Shown: positions 43,301-52,600 of the stretch, piece by piece | Numbering within the stretch: the stretch's first letter is position 1 | Layout: every line of letters begins with the position of its first letter | Origin: Streptomyces mobaraensis | GTDB taxonomy: Bacteria; Actinomycetota; Actinomycetes; Streptomycetales; Streptomycetaceae | NCBI RefSeq assembly: GCF_020099395.1 | Contig: NZ_CP083590.1 | Location: 7,006,001 to 7,070,000, forward strand | DNA: 64,000 nucleotides | Direction of reading: 5' to 3' | The notes under the pieces: generated by a model | Database searches by the model: none | Told to the model about the DNA's origin: nothing | Seen by the model: only the letters and a program-made list of their open reading frames with translations | Translations under genes and position numbers: made by a program

Positions 43301-46300
43301 TGCTGCTCATCGACCGGCCCGAGGACGGGACGATGTGGCTGCCGTTCGCGTGGAGCGGCGTGTCGCTCCACGCCGAGCAGGCCACTCGCCTCCGCGTCCG
43401 ACTGTCCCCGCGAGGGGAGTCCGCCGACCGGGACCTGCGGGTGACGCTCGCCGACGGCACCGGTGCGCCGGTTCTCGATGTGGAGTCCCTGACCTTGCGG
43501 GCGGCCGACCCCGCGCAGCTCTCGGCCGCCGCCCGCGGCGGCGTCGACGGTCTCTACGCCGTGGAATGGATGCCGCTTCCGGTGCCGGAGCGGGAAGCGC
43601 CGGACGGCTCCTCGTGGGTCGCGCTCGGTGAAGGCGTGGCTCTCGGCGATGCGGTGCGGTCCGGCGACGACGCGCCGTGGGCGGTGGTCGCTCCCGTCGA
43701 GGCCGACGGGGACGGCCTCGCGACGGCGGAGCGGGCGCTGTCGCTGGTCCAGGAGTTCCTGGCGGCGCCCGGGCTCGCCGATTCCCGGCTGCTGCTGGTG
43801 ACGCGCGGTGCCGTGGCCACCGTCCCGGGCGCCGACGTCGACCCGGCGGCCGCTTCCGTCTGGGGGCTGGTCCGCAGCGCCCAGTCGGAGAACCCGGACC
43901 GCCTCGTCCTCGTCGACACCGACGGCGGGGACCTCCCGCAGGCGGCCTTGCGCCACCTCGTCGAGGACCGGGACGAGTCGCAACTCGCTCTGCGCGACGG
44001 TGCCGTCCTCGTCCCGAGGCTGGTTCCCGCGGGTGCTCCGGTGGAGCTCGTCCCGCCGGCCGGCGCCCCCGTCTGGCGGCTGGGCACCGCGGGCACCGCC
44101 ACCGTCGAGAGCCTGTCGGTCGTCGAGGCGCCGGAGGCGCTCGCGCCGCTGGAGCCCGGCCAGGTGCGGATCTCGGTGCGGGCGGCGGGCATCAACTTCC
44201 GCGATGTCCTGATCGCCCTGGGCATGTACCCCGACAAGGGGACGTTCGCGGGCAGTGAGGGCGCCGGCTACGTCGTGGAGGTCGGCCCCGGCGTGACGGG
44301 TCTGGCCGTCGGTGACCGTGTGATGGGCCTGTTCGAGGGCGCCTTCGCACCGATGGCGATCGCGGACGCGCGGATGGTCGTGCCGGTGCCGGAAGGCTGG
44401 AGTCTCCAGGAGGCCGCGGCGGTGCCGGTGGTGTTCCTGACGGCCTGGTACGGCCTGGTGGACCTGGGCCGTCTCAAGGCGGGCGAATCGCTGCTCATCC
44501 ACGCCGGCACCGGCGGTGTGGGCATGGCCGCCACCCAGATCGCCCGCCACCTGGGCGCCGAGGTGTACGCCACCGCGAGCCCCGCCAAGCACGCCGTGCT
44601 GGAGGAGATGGGCATCGACGCCGCCCACCGCGCCTCCTCTCGCGACCTCGACTTCGAGCACACCCTGCGGGAGGCCACCGGCGGGCGGGGCATGGACGTC
44701 GTACTCCACAGCCTGGCGGGCGAGTTCACCGACGCCTCCCTGCGGCTGCTCGCCGAGGGCGGGCGCATGGTCGACATGGGCAAGACCGACAAGCGCGACC
44801 CCGACCGGGTCGCCGCCGACCACGCGGGCGCCTGGTACCGGGCCTTCGACCTCGTACCGCACGCCGGGCCGGACCGGATCGGCGAGATGCTGGCGGAGAT
44901 GGGCGAGCTGTTCGCCTCCGGGGTCCTGCGGCCGCTGCCCGTCACGGCATGGCCGCTCGGCCGGGCCCGCGAGGCGTTCCGGTTCATGAGCCAGGCCAAG
45001 CACACCGGCAAGCTGGCCCTGGAGATCCCGGCCGGCCTCGAACCCGAGGGCACGGTCCTGATCACCGGTGGCACGGGCGTACTCGGCGGGGCGGTGGCCG
45101 AACACCTCGTCCGCACCTGGGGCGTACGGCACCTGATCCTCGCGGGGCGGCGCGGCGCGGAAGCACCGGGCGCGACGGAACTCGTGGAGAAGTTGGGTGA
45201 TCTGGGCGGTTCGGCGACCGTCGTCGCGGCCGACGTGAGCGACCCCGGGTCGGTGGCCGAGCTGATCGGCGCGGTCGATCCCGCCCACCCGCTCACCGGC
45301 GTCGTGCACGCGGCGGGCGTCCTGGACGACGCCGTCGTCACCGCGCAGACCCCCGAGAGCCTGGCCAGGGTGTGGGCCGGCAAGGCCGCCGCCGCACACC
45401 ACCTGCACGAGGCGACGCGGCATCTAAGCCTCGGCCTGTTCGCCGTCTTCTCGTCCGCGGCGGCGACGCTCGGCAGCCCGGGTCAGGCCAACTACGCTGC
45501 GGCGAACGCCTATTGCGACGCACTGATCCAGCACCGCCGCGCCGCCGGGCTGCCCGGCCTGTCCGTCGGCTGGGGGCTCTGGGAGACCGCGAGCGACATG
45601 ACCGGGCACCTCGGCGAGACGGACCTGGCGCGCATGAAGCGCACCGGTTTCACGCCCCTGACCACCGAGCGCGGTCTCGCCCTCCTCGACGCCGCCCGCG
45701 CCCACGGCAGCCCGCACCTCGTCGCCGTCGACCTCGACACGCGGACCGTCGCCGGCCGGCCGGCCGGGTCCCGGCCCGTCCTCCTGCGCGCCCTGGCCGC
45801 CACGGCGCCGGGCGGACGCGACCGCCGGCCCACCGCCGCCACCGGAGCGGCCTCCGGCGACGGCCTCGCAGACCGGCTCGCCGGCCTGCCGGCCCCCGAA
45901 CGCCACCGTCTGCTGCTCGACATCGTCCGCGGCAACGTCGCCGGCGTGCTCGGCCACACCGACCGCGACACGATCCGCCCGGACACCTCGTTCAAGGAAC
46001 TCGGCTTCGACTCCCTCACCGCCGTGGAACTGCGCAACCGGCTCTCGGCGGCCACCGGCCTGAAACTGCCCGCCACACTCGTCTTCGACTACCCGGAGAG
46101 CGCCGCCCTCGTCGACCACCTCCTGACCCTCCTGTCACCCGACGGCGCGCCCGCGCCCCTGAAGGACGCGGCCGACCCGGTCCTCAACGACCTCGGCCGG
46201 ATCGAGTCGGGCCTGGACGCCCTGGCGCTGGACGACGAGGCGCGCGGCCGGATCACCCGGCGGCTCAACGCCCTGCTGACGAAGCTGAACGGCGGGGACC

Positions 46301-46386
46301 GCGCCACCACGGGCACGACGGAGCTGGACGCGCTCGACGGCGTGTCCGACGACGAGATGTTCGCGCTCATCGACCGGGAGCTGTGA
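34333..46386 (+). CDS. Modular PKS 3: modules 3 (KS-AT-DH-KR-ACP) and 4 (KS-AT-DH-ER-KR-ACP)
   Basis: 4017 residues, N-terminal docking helix VSQEKLVDYLKRVSADLHATRQRL. Module 3: KS Cys204; AT GHSVG (Ser668) with HAFH (768), malonyl; DH His979; KR Tyr1658 with B-type signature VIDD; ACP Ser1831; no ER, so a disubstituted alkene. The DH has a low-complexity Thr/Ala/Glu insertion (DNA 37560-37700). Module 4: KS Cys2064; AT GHSQG (Ser2511) with YASH (2610), methylmalonyl; DH His2819; ER with [12 protein letters not shown] near 3289; KR Tyr3721 with LDD (B-type); ACP Ser3894; fully reducing. The C-terminus is a docking domain ending DDEMFALIDREL, unlike the LDFIDNEL ends of the other proteins, which may help fix the order 3 to 4. 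Confidence 0.94.
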   Translation: MVSQEKLVDYLKRVSADLHATRQRLREAEERDREPVAVVQMACRYPGGVRTPEELWDLVAAGGHGLGAFPGNRGWDLDRLFHPDPDHPGTTYASEGGFLHDADLFDPEFFGISPREAQVLDPQQRLLLECAWEALERAGIDPRSLEGSRTGVYAGAALPGFGTPHIDPEAEGHLVTGNAPSVLSGRLAYTFGLEGPAVTVDTACSSSLVAVHLAAHALRRRECDLALAGGVTVMTTPYVFTEFSRQRGLAADGRCKPFAAAADGTAFSEGAGLLVLERLSDARRNGHEVLAVIRGSAVNQDGASNGLTAPNGPSQQRVIRAALAGARLSPAEVDAVEAHGTGTKLGDPIEAQALLATYGQERHEERPLWLGSVKSNIGHTQGAAGAAGLIKMILALRHQTLPPTLNVDRPTPHADWESGGVRLLTEPVAWPRGERIRRAGVSSFGISGTNAHLILEEPPADDTGETEGEPAAGAPAAATARDARPPLPWLLSARTAPALRAQADALAGHLAGHEDASPADVGGTLLRRSLFEHRAVVLGADRAERAGALAALATGRTHLALVTGTGPARTGDTAFLFTGQGSQRPGMGAGLHRASGVFAEALDEVCAHLDPLLEQPLRDTLFAEPGTEQAASLHRTGVTQAALFALETALYRLVTSLGVTPSHLTGHSVGEITAAHAAGVLSLPDACALVAARGRLMQALPAGGAMLAVQAAETDVLPLLAGREDHLSLAAVNGPTAVVVSGAERAVAELEETLRGRGHKTKRLNVSHAFHSPLIEPMLDEFRRVAEGLTFHAPEIPVVSNLTGELAGPELLTDADYWVRHVRQPVRFHDGLRTLHSQGVVRYLELGPDPVLAAMVQDCVPAPATPDAEPRPVVAATLRSGHDEDRTLLTALATLHVDGQPVDFGPLFPDRTAQLPLPTYRFQRRRYWRPTPDAAAPARAADLAETGHPLLPAVIRQADGGLLLAGRLSLRTHPWLADHAIAGSVPLPGTAFVELALLAGRHVGCDTVEDLTLETPLLLDDTGTVSVQLAVGAPDTSGRRTLTVHARPADDAGDLDTDPDGTHGWRRHATGALAAAETGAPTAVETGEPVTAGNGALTAGGTGTSATAETGTLTTAEAGASPATDTAPWPPADATPLDVDALYARLDEQGYSYGPAFRAVRAAWRHGDDLYADVRLDDEQLADAAQFTLHPALLDAALHAVDELYGTGDDTSPVRLPFSFGRVRHHATGATRLRVRLSGQGDDRLKLTLTDPDGALVATVDSLRLRLIPADRWRSARPAGTPLHHMAWQPLTLPADEPATGTWAVLGAEATDLGVQETDLLPGTPYENLAALAAAVAEGAPVPDLVLAPVPPTAPGDIPARTHAHAHATLNLLRDWLAADALAPARLVILTTGAVAAHPDDAPADLVTAPLWGLVRAAQAEQPGRILLLDIDHDAATHRALPVAVTAATSQDETEVALRAGTALVPRLAVTNPGTGSGPQPEGDAATESAPHADGTRPDPAVRRRLDPEGTVLVTGGTGGLGRATARHLATAHGARHLLLVSRRGETAEGLADLRSELTAQGVDVRVAACDITDPDALTRLLDGIPADHPLTAVVHTAGVIDDTLVTAMTPGQLDAVLAPKVDAAWRLHELTRDLDLAAFVLFSSGASVLGNGGQANYAAANAFLNALAAHRRAHGLAATSMAWGLWESASGGMAARLADTDRARIRRTGVAALTDEQALALFDAALNGPHPTVLATRFDRSVLHGLAAAHTLPAALRGLVRAPRPRAAAAATGEATEPTSWSARLAALSSADRDRALGDLIREQIATVLAHPSPQTLELGRAFNELGFDSLTALELRNRLSTATGIRLPATLIFDYPTPDALVRHLRTHLSDSAPATPQPAVRRTATDDEPIAIIGMACRYPGGVTSPEELWQLVATGTDAIGPFPEDRGWNVTGLHDPDPDRVGHSYAREGGFLYDAARFDAGFFGISPREAAATDPQQRLLLECAWHAFEDAGIDPATVRGTPCGVITGIMYDDYGSRFLDRKPDGYEGRIMTGSTPSVASGRVAYTFGLEGPAITVDTACSSSLVAMHLAADALRRGECTLALAGGATVMATPNTFVEFSRQRGLAPDGRCKPFAATADGTGWGEGAGLVLLERLSDARRNGHKVLAVLRGSAVNQDGASNGMTAPNGPSQERVIRAALAAADQSPELIDAVEAHGTGTTLGDPIEAQALLATYGQERDEDRPLWLGSVKSNIGHTQAAAGVAGVIKMVMALRHELLPATLHVDEPTPHVEWSSGAVRLLTEPVPWKRGERPRRAGVSSFGISGTNAHVILEEAPAEVPDEGAPEPVPGAVVPWIVSGRTANALREQARRLGAFASESSSLLDVGWSLATSRAAFEHRAVVVGRDVGQAVAGLEALAAGEVSADVVSGVAGSPGAGPVLVFPGQGSQWVGMGARLLDESPVFAARIAECERALSPYVDWSLTEVLCGNGEALSRVEVVQPVLWAVMVSLAAVWAEYGVKPAAVIGHSQGEMAAAVVAGALSLEDAARVVAVRSDALRRLAGRGAMASLGVGRELAEEFIDGHAGVGIAAVNGPSSTVVSGPPEQVAAVVAEAEAQGHRARLIDVDYASHGPQVDEIADLLAERLGGVEPLATDTAFYSTVTAGRIDTATLTSGYWITNLRQQVRFADTVEALLADGYRVFIEASPHPVLNLGMEETIEQADVTATVVPTLRRDHGDAVQLTHSVARAFTAGADVDWRRFFPTDPAPRTVDLPTYAFQHDHYWLEAPSRLTGDPADLGMASSGHPFLAASVELADSDGYLLTGRLTGEVSSWLAEHVVGGAALVPGAALVEWALRAGDEAGCSVVEELTLRAPLVLPASGGLSVQVAVGAADERGRRDVRVHSRPDRPDSGAWVCHAVGVLSPEPALPSGELKGQWPPADAEVVDVADFYTRAAEAGYGYGPAFQGVRALWRQGGDLLAEVELPEKAGDAGAFGIHPALLDAALHPLLLIDRPEDGTMWLPFAWSGVSLHAEQATRLRVRLSPRGESADRDLRVTLADGTGAPVLDVESLTLRAADPAQLSAAARGGVDGLYAVEWMPLPVPEREAPDGSSWVALGEGVALGDAVRSGDDAPWAVVAPVEADGDGLATAERALSLVQEFLAAPGLADSRLLLVTRGAVATVPGADVDPAAASVWGLVRSAQSENPDRLVLVDTDGGDLPQAALRHLVEDRDESQLALRDGAVLVPRLVPAGAPVELVPPAGAPVWRLGTAGTATVESLSVVEAPEALAPLEPGQVRISVRAAGINFRDVLIALGMYPDKGTFAGSEGAGYVVEVGPGVTGLAVGDRVMGLFEGAFAPMAIADARMVVPVPEGWSLQEAAAVPVVFLTAWYGLVDLGRLKAGESLLIHAGTGGVGMAATQIARHLGAEVYATASPAKHAVLEEMGIDAAHRASSRDLDFEHTLREATGGRGMDVVLHSLAGEFTDASLRLLAEGGRMVDMGKTDKRDPDRVAADHAGAWYRAFDLVPHAGPDRIGEMLAEMGELFASGVLRPLPVTAWPLGRAREAFRFMSQAKHTGKLALEIPAGLEPEGTVLITGGTGVLGGAVAEHLVRTWGVRHLILAGRRGAEAPGATELVEKLGDLGGSATVVAADVSDPGSVAELIGAVDPAHPLTGVVHAAGVLDDAVVTAQTPESLARVWAGKAAAAHHLHEATRHLSLGLFAVFSSAAATLGSPGQANYAAANAYCDALIQHRRAAGLPGLSVGWGLWETASDMTGHLGETDLARMKRTGFTPLTTERGLALLDAARAHGSPHLVAVDLDTRTVAGRPAGSRPVLLRALAATAPGGRDRRPTAATGAASGDGLADRLAGLPAPERHRLLLDIVRGNVAGVLGHTDRDTIRPDTSFKELGFDSLTAVELRNRLSAATGLKLPATLVFDYPESAALVDHLLTLLSPDGAPAPLKDAADPVLNDLGRIESGLDALALDDEARGRITRRLNALLTKLNGGDRATTGTTELDALDGVSDDEMFALIDREL
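41590..42450 (+). repeat. Methylmalonyl-AT homologous block, copy 3 (module 4)
   Basis: Nearly identical to AT stretches of modules 1, 2, 5 and 7, with the same shift toward third-position T. Confidence 0.8.
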
Positions 46387-46403
46387 TGCCCGGAATCGTG
46401 CTG

Positions 46404-46480
46404 CCCGAGCCGAGTCATGATGCCCGAGCCGAGTCATGATGCCGGAGTCGAGTCGTGAAGCCCGGAGCCGAGTCGTGAAG
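46404..46480. repeat. 19-20 bp tandem repeat between PKS genes 3 and 4
   Basis: Four head-to-tail units: two identical CCCGAGCCGAGTCATGATG copies (46404-46422, 46423-46441), then a 19-base and a 20-base variant ending CGTGAAG (46442-46460, 46461-46480). They lie in the 216-base gap, by far the largest between the PKS genes. Each unit contains one or two stop triplets. Confidence 0.9.
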
Positions 46481-46602
46481 CCCGGCGACGACCGCGGGCC
46501 GCGACCGCCCGCCGATCGGAAGCCCTGACCTCCCCTGCCCGCCCTTCCTTGCCCGGTGGCCCCGCCCTTCCGTGCCCCTCGCCGATGGAGAAGTGACGTT
46601 CG

Positions 46603-49600
46603 ATGTCGAGTGCCCAGCCGAGTACCGAAGAGAAGCTTCGTCAGTATCTGAAGCGGGTGACAGTCGACCTCGGACAGACCCGCCAGCGGCTGCGCGAGGT
46701 GGAGGAGCGCCACCAGGAGCCGGTCGCGATCGTCTCCATGGCCTGCCGCTTCCCGGGCGACACCCGCTCGCCCGAGGCGCTGTGGGAACTGGTCGCCGAG
46801 GGCGGAGACGCCATCGGCGCGTTCCCCACTGACCGTGGCTGGGACCTGGACGGCCTCTACCACCCCGACCCCGAGCACCCGGGCACCAGCTACGTGCGCC
46901 ACGGCGGATTCCTGTACGACGCGCCCGGCTTCGACGCCTCCTTCTTCGGCATCAGCCCGCGCGAGGCGCTCGCCATGGACCCGCAGCAGCGGGTGCTCAT
47001 GGAGACCGCCTGGGAGCTCCTGGAACGGGCCGGCATCGACCCGGCCACCCTGAAACTCAGCCCCACCGGCGTCTACGTCGGCGCGGGCGTGCCGGGCTTC
47101 GGAAACGGCCAGGCCGACAGGTCGGTGGAGGGGCACCTGCTGACCGGCAACGCCCTCAGCGTCCTGTCGGGCCGCGTCTCCTTCACCCTCGGCCTCGAAG
47201 GCCCGGCGGTCAGCGTCGACACGGCGTGCTCCTCGTCACTGGTGGCCATGCACCTGGCGGCGCAGGCGCTGCGCCAGGGCGAGTGCAACCTCGCCCTGGC
47301 GGGCGGCGTCACCGTGATGTCGACGCCGGGCATGTTCACGGAGTTCTCCCGCCAGCGCGGACTCTCCCCCGACGGCCGCTGCAAGCCCTTCGCCGCGGCG
47401 GCCGACGGCACCGGCTTCTCCGAAGGCGTCGGCCTGATCCTGCTGGAGCGCCTGTCGGACGCGCGCCGCAACGGGCACAAGGTCCTCGCCCTGCTGCGCG
47501 GATCGGCCGTCAACCAGGACGGCGCCAGCAACGGCCTCACCGCCCCCAACGGTCCCTCGCAGGAGCGCGTCATCCGCGCCGCCCTGGCCAACGCCGGACT
47601 GGGCGCCGCCGAGGTGGACGCGGTGGAGGCGCACGGCACCGGCACCAAGCTGGGCGACCCCATCGAAGCCGGGGCCCTGTTGGCCACCTACGGCCGCGAC
47701 CGCGACGAGGACCGTCCGCTCTGGCTCGGCTCGGTGAAGTCGAACATCGGCCACCCCCAGGGCGCCGCCGGCGTCGCCGGCGTGATCAAGATGGTGATGG
47801 CGCTCCAGCGCGAACTGCTGCCCGCCACCTTGTACGCCGACGAGCCGACCCCGCACGTCGACTGGTCCTCCGGCTCCGTCCGGCTCCTGACCGAACCGGT
47901 GCCGTGGAAGCGCGGCGAGCGGCCACGTCGGGCGGGGGTGTCCGCGTTCGGAATGTCCGGGACGAACGCGCATGTGATCCTGGAGGAAGCCCCGGACGTC
48001 CAGAAGAGTGACGCCATCGGCACCCCGGAAGCCGATTCCGATGGGGTGGTGCCGTGGGTGATATCGGCGCGCGATGTTGAGGCGCTGCGCGAACAGGCCA
48101 CGCGCTTGCGCGCGTTCGCGTCGGAGGGTCCCTCACTGCTCGACGTGGGCTGGTCGCTGGCCACGACACGGTCGATGTTCGAGCACCGGGCCGTGGTGAT
48201 CGGCCGGGGCCGGGACGAACTGTCGGACGCATTGCGCGCGTTGGCTGCCGGTGAGGTGTCGGCGGGCGTGGTGTCCGGGGTGGCCGGCGCTCCTGGTGCG
48301 GGTCCTGTGCTGGTGTTTCCGGGTCAGGGGTCACAGTGGATCGGGATGGGGGCTCGACTGCTGGACGAGTCGCCGGTGTTCGCGTCGAGGATTGCCGAGT
48401 GTGAGCGGGCGTTGTCGCCGTATGTCGACTGGTCGTTGGTCGAGGTGTTGCGTGGTGACGGTGCCGAGTTGTCGCGGGTGGAGGTGGTGCAGCCGGTTCT
48501 GTGGGCGGTGATGGTTTCCCTCGCCGCTGTCTGGGCCGAGTACGGGGTGAAGCCCGCTGCTGTGATCGGTCACTCGCAAGGTGAGATGGCCGCGGCGTGT
48601 GTGGCCGGTGCGTTGTCGCTGGAGGATGCGGCGCGGATCGTCGCCGTGCGGAGTGATGCGTTGAGGCGGTTGGCCGGTCGGGGTGCGATGGCTTCCCTCG
48701 GTGTGGGCAGGGAGCTTGCCGAAGAGCTGATCGACGGGTACGCGGGAGTCGGCGTCGCTGCCGTGAACGGCCCGTCCTCGACGGTGGTTTCGGGGCCGCC
48801 GGAGCAGGTGGCGGCGATCGTGGCCGACGCGAAGGGGCGCGAGCTCCGTGCCCGCCTGATCGACGTGGACTATGCCTCGCACGGTCCGCAGGTGGATGAG
48901 ATCGCGGATCTGCTGGCCGAGCGTCTGAGTGGTGTCGAGCCTTTGGCGACCGACACTGCGTTCTACTCCACGGTCACCGCCGGCCGGATCGACACCGCCA
49001 CTTTGACCTCCGACTACTGGATCACGAACCTGCGGCAGCAGGTCCGCTTCGCCGACACGGTCGAAGCACTGCTGGCGGACGGCTATCGCGTCTTCATCGA
49101 GGCCAGCCCGCATCCGGTGCTGAACCTGGGCATGGAGGAGACCATCGAGCGGGCGGGCGTTTCCGCGACGGTGGTGCCCACCCTGCGCCGCGAGCACGGC
49201 GATCTGCTCCAGGTGACGCGTTCGGCCGCGCTCGCGTTCACGGCGGGCGCGGACGTGGACTGGCGGCGTTTCTTCCCCGCCGACCCCACCCCCCGTACCG
49301 TCGACCTGCCCACCTACGCCTTCCAGCACCAGCGCTACTGGCTGGCCCCCGCAGGCGGGCGCCCGGGTGACCCGGCAGGGCTCGGCCTCGCGGCGTCGGG
49401 GCATCCGCTCCTGGGCGCCTCGGTGGGGCTGGCCAGCGGGGACGTCCAGTTGCTCAGCGGCCGGGTGTCGCGGCAGTCGGGAGCCTGGCTGGACGATCAC
49501 GTCGTGGCGGGCCAGGCCCTCGTGCCCGGCGCCGCGCAGGTGGAGTGGGTGCTGCGGGCCGCCGACGAGGCGGGCTGCCCCGCCCTGGAGGAGCTGACGC

Positions 49601-52600
49601 TCCAGGCGCCGCTCGTGCTCCCCGCCGACGGGGGATTGCAGATCCAGGTCGTCGTGCACGCGGCCGGCGCGGACGGCCGCCGTGACGTCCAGGTGTTCTC
49701 CCGCCCCGATGACGACGATGCCTTCGGCTCGACGCGGCCGTGGACCTGCCACGCGACCGGAGTGCTCGGCCCAGGGCCGACGGGCGGCGACACGACGCCC
49801 CTGGACGGCGCGTGGCCGCCGGCGGGCGCCGAGCCGGTGGACGTCGCGGACCTCTACGCGCGGGCGGAGCGGGCAGGGTACGGCTACGGGCCGGCGTTCC
49901 GGGGCGTACGGGCGCTGTGGCGGCACCGTGGTGACGTGCTGGCCGAGGTGGCACTGCCGGAGGAAGCCGGTGACCCGGACGGGTTCGGCATCCACCCGGC
50001 GCTCCTCGACGCCGTCCTCCAGCCCGCCGCTTTGCTCCTCCCGCCCTCCGACGGCACTGAGGTCTGGCTGCCGTTCGCCTGGAACGACGTGGAACTGCAC
50101 GCGGTGCGGGCGACCACCGTTCGTGTGCGCCTCGCGCCGCTCGGCGAGCGGGTCGAGCAGGGCGTACGGATCACCGTGGCCGATGCCGTCGGTGCTCCTG
50201 TCCTCACCGTGCGGGCCCTGCACTCGCGCCCGGCCGACACCGGCCGGCTCGCCGAGGCGGCGACGGCCCGAGGCCGGGGGGAGCGGCCTGTTCGACCTGG
50301 AATGGACCCCGCAGGCCCCCGCCGTGGGGGAGCCGGAGGCCCAGGACGACGATACGTGGCCGACATTGGGCCGGAACGGCTCCGGCCTCGCGGAGCTGGT
50401 AGCGTCCCTCGAAGCGGGCGCCCCGGCGCCGCGGCTCGTCGCCGCCCCGGTCGAAACCGCCGCGGACGACGACGGTCTGACACTGACCACGCGCATCCTC
50501 GGTCTGATACAGACCTGGCTCGCGTCACCTCAACTCTCCGACAGTCGCCTGGTTTTCGTGACAACAGGGGCGATCGCGGCCGACGACGGCGACGGCGTGG
50601 ACGCGGCGGCCGCGGCCGTATGGGGTCTCGTCCGGAGCGCACAGTCGGAGCACCCGGGCCGCTTCACGCTGCTCGACATCGGCCCGGACGACACCCTCGC
50701 CTCGGCCATGGCGGCGGCCCGGAACGCCGACGAGCCGCAACTGGCCGTGCGTGGCGGTGAGATCCGCGTCCCCCGGCTGACCCGGGCCGACGGCACACGG
50801 GAGGGTTCCGTCGAGGAGCTCGACCCGGACGGCACGGTCCTCATCACCGGTGGCACGGGTGTCCTCGGTGGGGCGGTGGCGGAACACCTCGTCCGGACCT
50901 GGGGCGTACGCCACCTGCTCCTCGCGAGCCGGCGCGGCGAAGACGCCCCGGGAAGCGCCGAACTCAAGCGGCGGCTGGCCGAGTTGGGTGCCGAGGTGTG
51001 CATCGCGGCGGCCGACGCCGGCGACCCCGCCGCGGTCGCCGGTCTGCTCGCGGGCATCGACTCGGCCCACCCGCTGACCGGCGTCGTGCACGCGGCCGGC
51101 GCCCTGGACGACGCCGTCGTCACCGCCCAGACTCCCGAGAGCCTCGCCGGGGTGTGGTCGGCCAAGGCGGCCGCCGCCCGTCACCTCCACGAGGCGACGC
51201 GCGGAATGCCGCTCGGGCTCTTCGTGGTGTTCTCCTCCGCCGCGGCCCTCCTCGGCAGCCCCGGACAGGCCAACTACGCGGCCGCGAACGCCTATTGCGA
51301 CGCGCTCATGCGCAACCGCCGCTCCCAGGGGCTCGCGGGCCTTTCCATCGGCTGGGGTCTGTGGGAGGCCACCAGCGACCTGACCGGGCAGCTCGGCCGG
51401 ACGGACCTGGCGCGCATGAAGCGCACCGGCTTCGCGCCCCTGAGCACCGAGAACGGCCTGGCGCTGCTCGACGCCGCCCGTGCGCACGGCCGCCCGTACG
51501 TCCTGGCGGCCGACCTCGACCCGCGCACCACGGCCGACGGCCTCTCCCCCCTGCTGCGTACACTCGCCCCGCCCGCCACCCGGCGCCGCGTGGCGGCGGC
51601 CGGGACGACCGGCGGCGCGCTCGCCACGCGTCTGGCCGGCCTGGACGAGGAGGGCCGCAGCACCGCAGTCACCGACCTGGTGCGCGAACACGTGGCGGCG
51701 GTGCTCGGCCACGGCACGGCGGAGCGGGTGAAGGTGGACGCCGCCTTCAGGGACCTGGGCTTCGACTCGCTGACGGCGGTGGAGCTGCGCAACCGCCTGT
51801 CGGCCGCCTGCGACGTGCGGTTGCCCGCGACGCTGGTCTTCGATCACCCGACGCCCCGGGCGCTGGCCGCCCATCTGTGCACCCGGCTGGGCGGCGGCGA
51901 GGTGGCCGGCCCCGCCGTGCGGCCCGTCACCGTCAAGGCGGACGAGCCCATCGCCATCGTCTCCATGGCCTGCCGCTTCCCGGGCGGGGTGACCTCCGCC
52001 GACGCGTTGTGGGACCTCGTCGAGTCCGGCCGGGACGCGATGGGCGCCTTCCCGACCGACCGCGGTTGGGACCTGGACCGGCTCTTCCACCCCGACCCCG
52101 ACCACCCCGGCACCAGCTACAGCGACCAGGGCGGGTTCCTGCACGACGCGGGGGACTTCGACGCCGCGTTCTTCGGCGTCAACCCGCGCGAGGCGTTGGC
52201 CATGGATCCGCAGCAGCGGCTGCTGCTGGAAGCGTCGTGGGAGGTGCTGGAGCGAGCGGGTATCGACCCGACGTCGCTGAAGGGGACGCAGACCGGTACG
52301 TACGTGGGCGTGATGTACCACGACTACGCCAAGGCGTTTCCCGAAGCCGACGCCCAACTGGAGGGCTACGCCTACCTGGCGAGTTCGGGGAGCGTGGTCT
52401 CCGGGCGGGTGGCGTACACGCTGGGTCTGGAGGGTCCGGCGGTGACGGTCGACACGGCGTGTTCGTCATCGCTGGTCGCCATCCACATGGCGGCGCAGGC
52501 GCTGCGGCAGGGCGAGTGCGACCTCGCCCTCGCCGGTGGCGTCACCGTCATGGCCGACCCCGACGTCTTCGCGGGCTTCTCGCGTCAGCGCGGGCTGTCC

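Noticed and set aside
49682..50281. ATG at 49682 as the start of an independent KR-ACP-module 6 protein
   Set aside because: The first 200 residues are off-frame translation of the module 5 DH. Homology to PKS begins only at the frameshift, so this is the 3' part of the gene starting at 46603.
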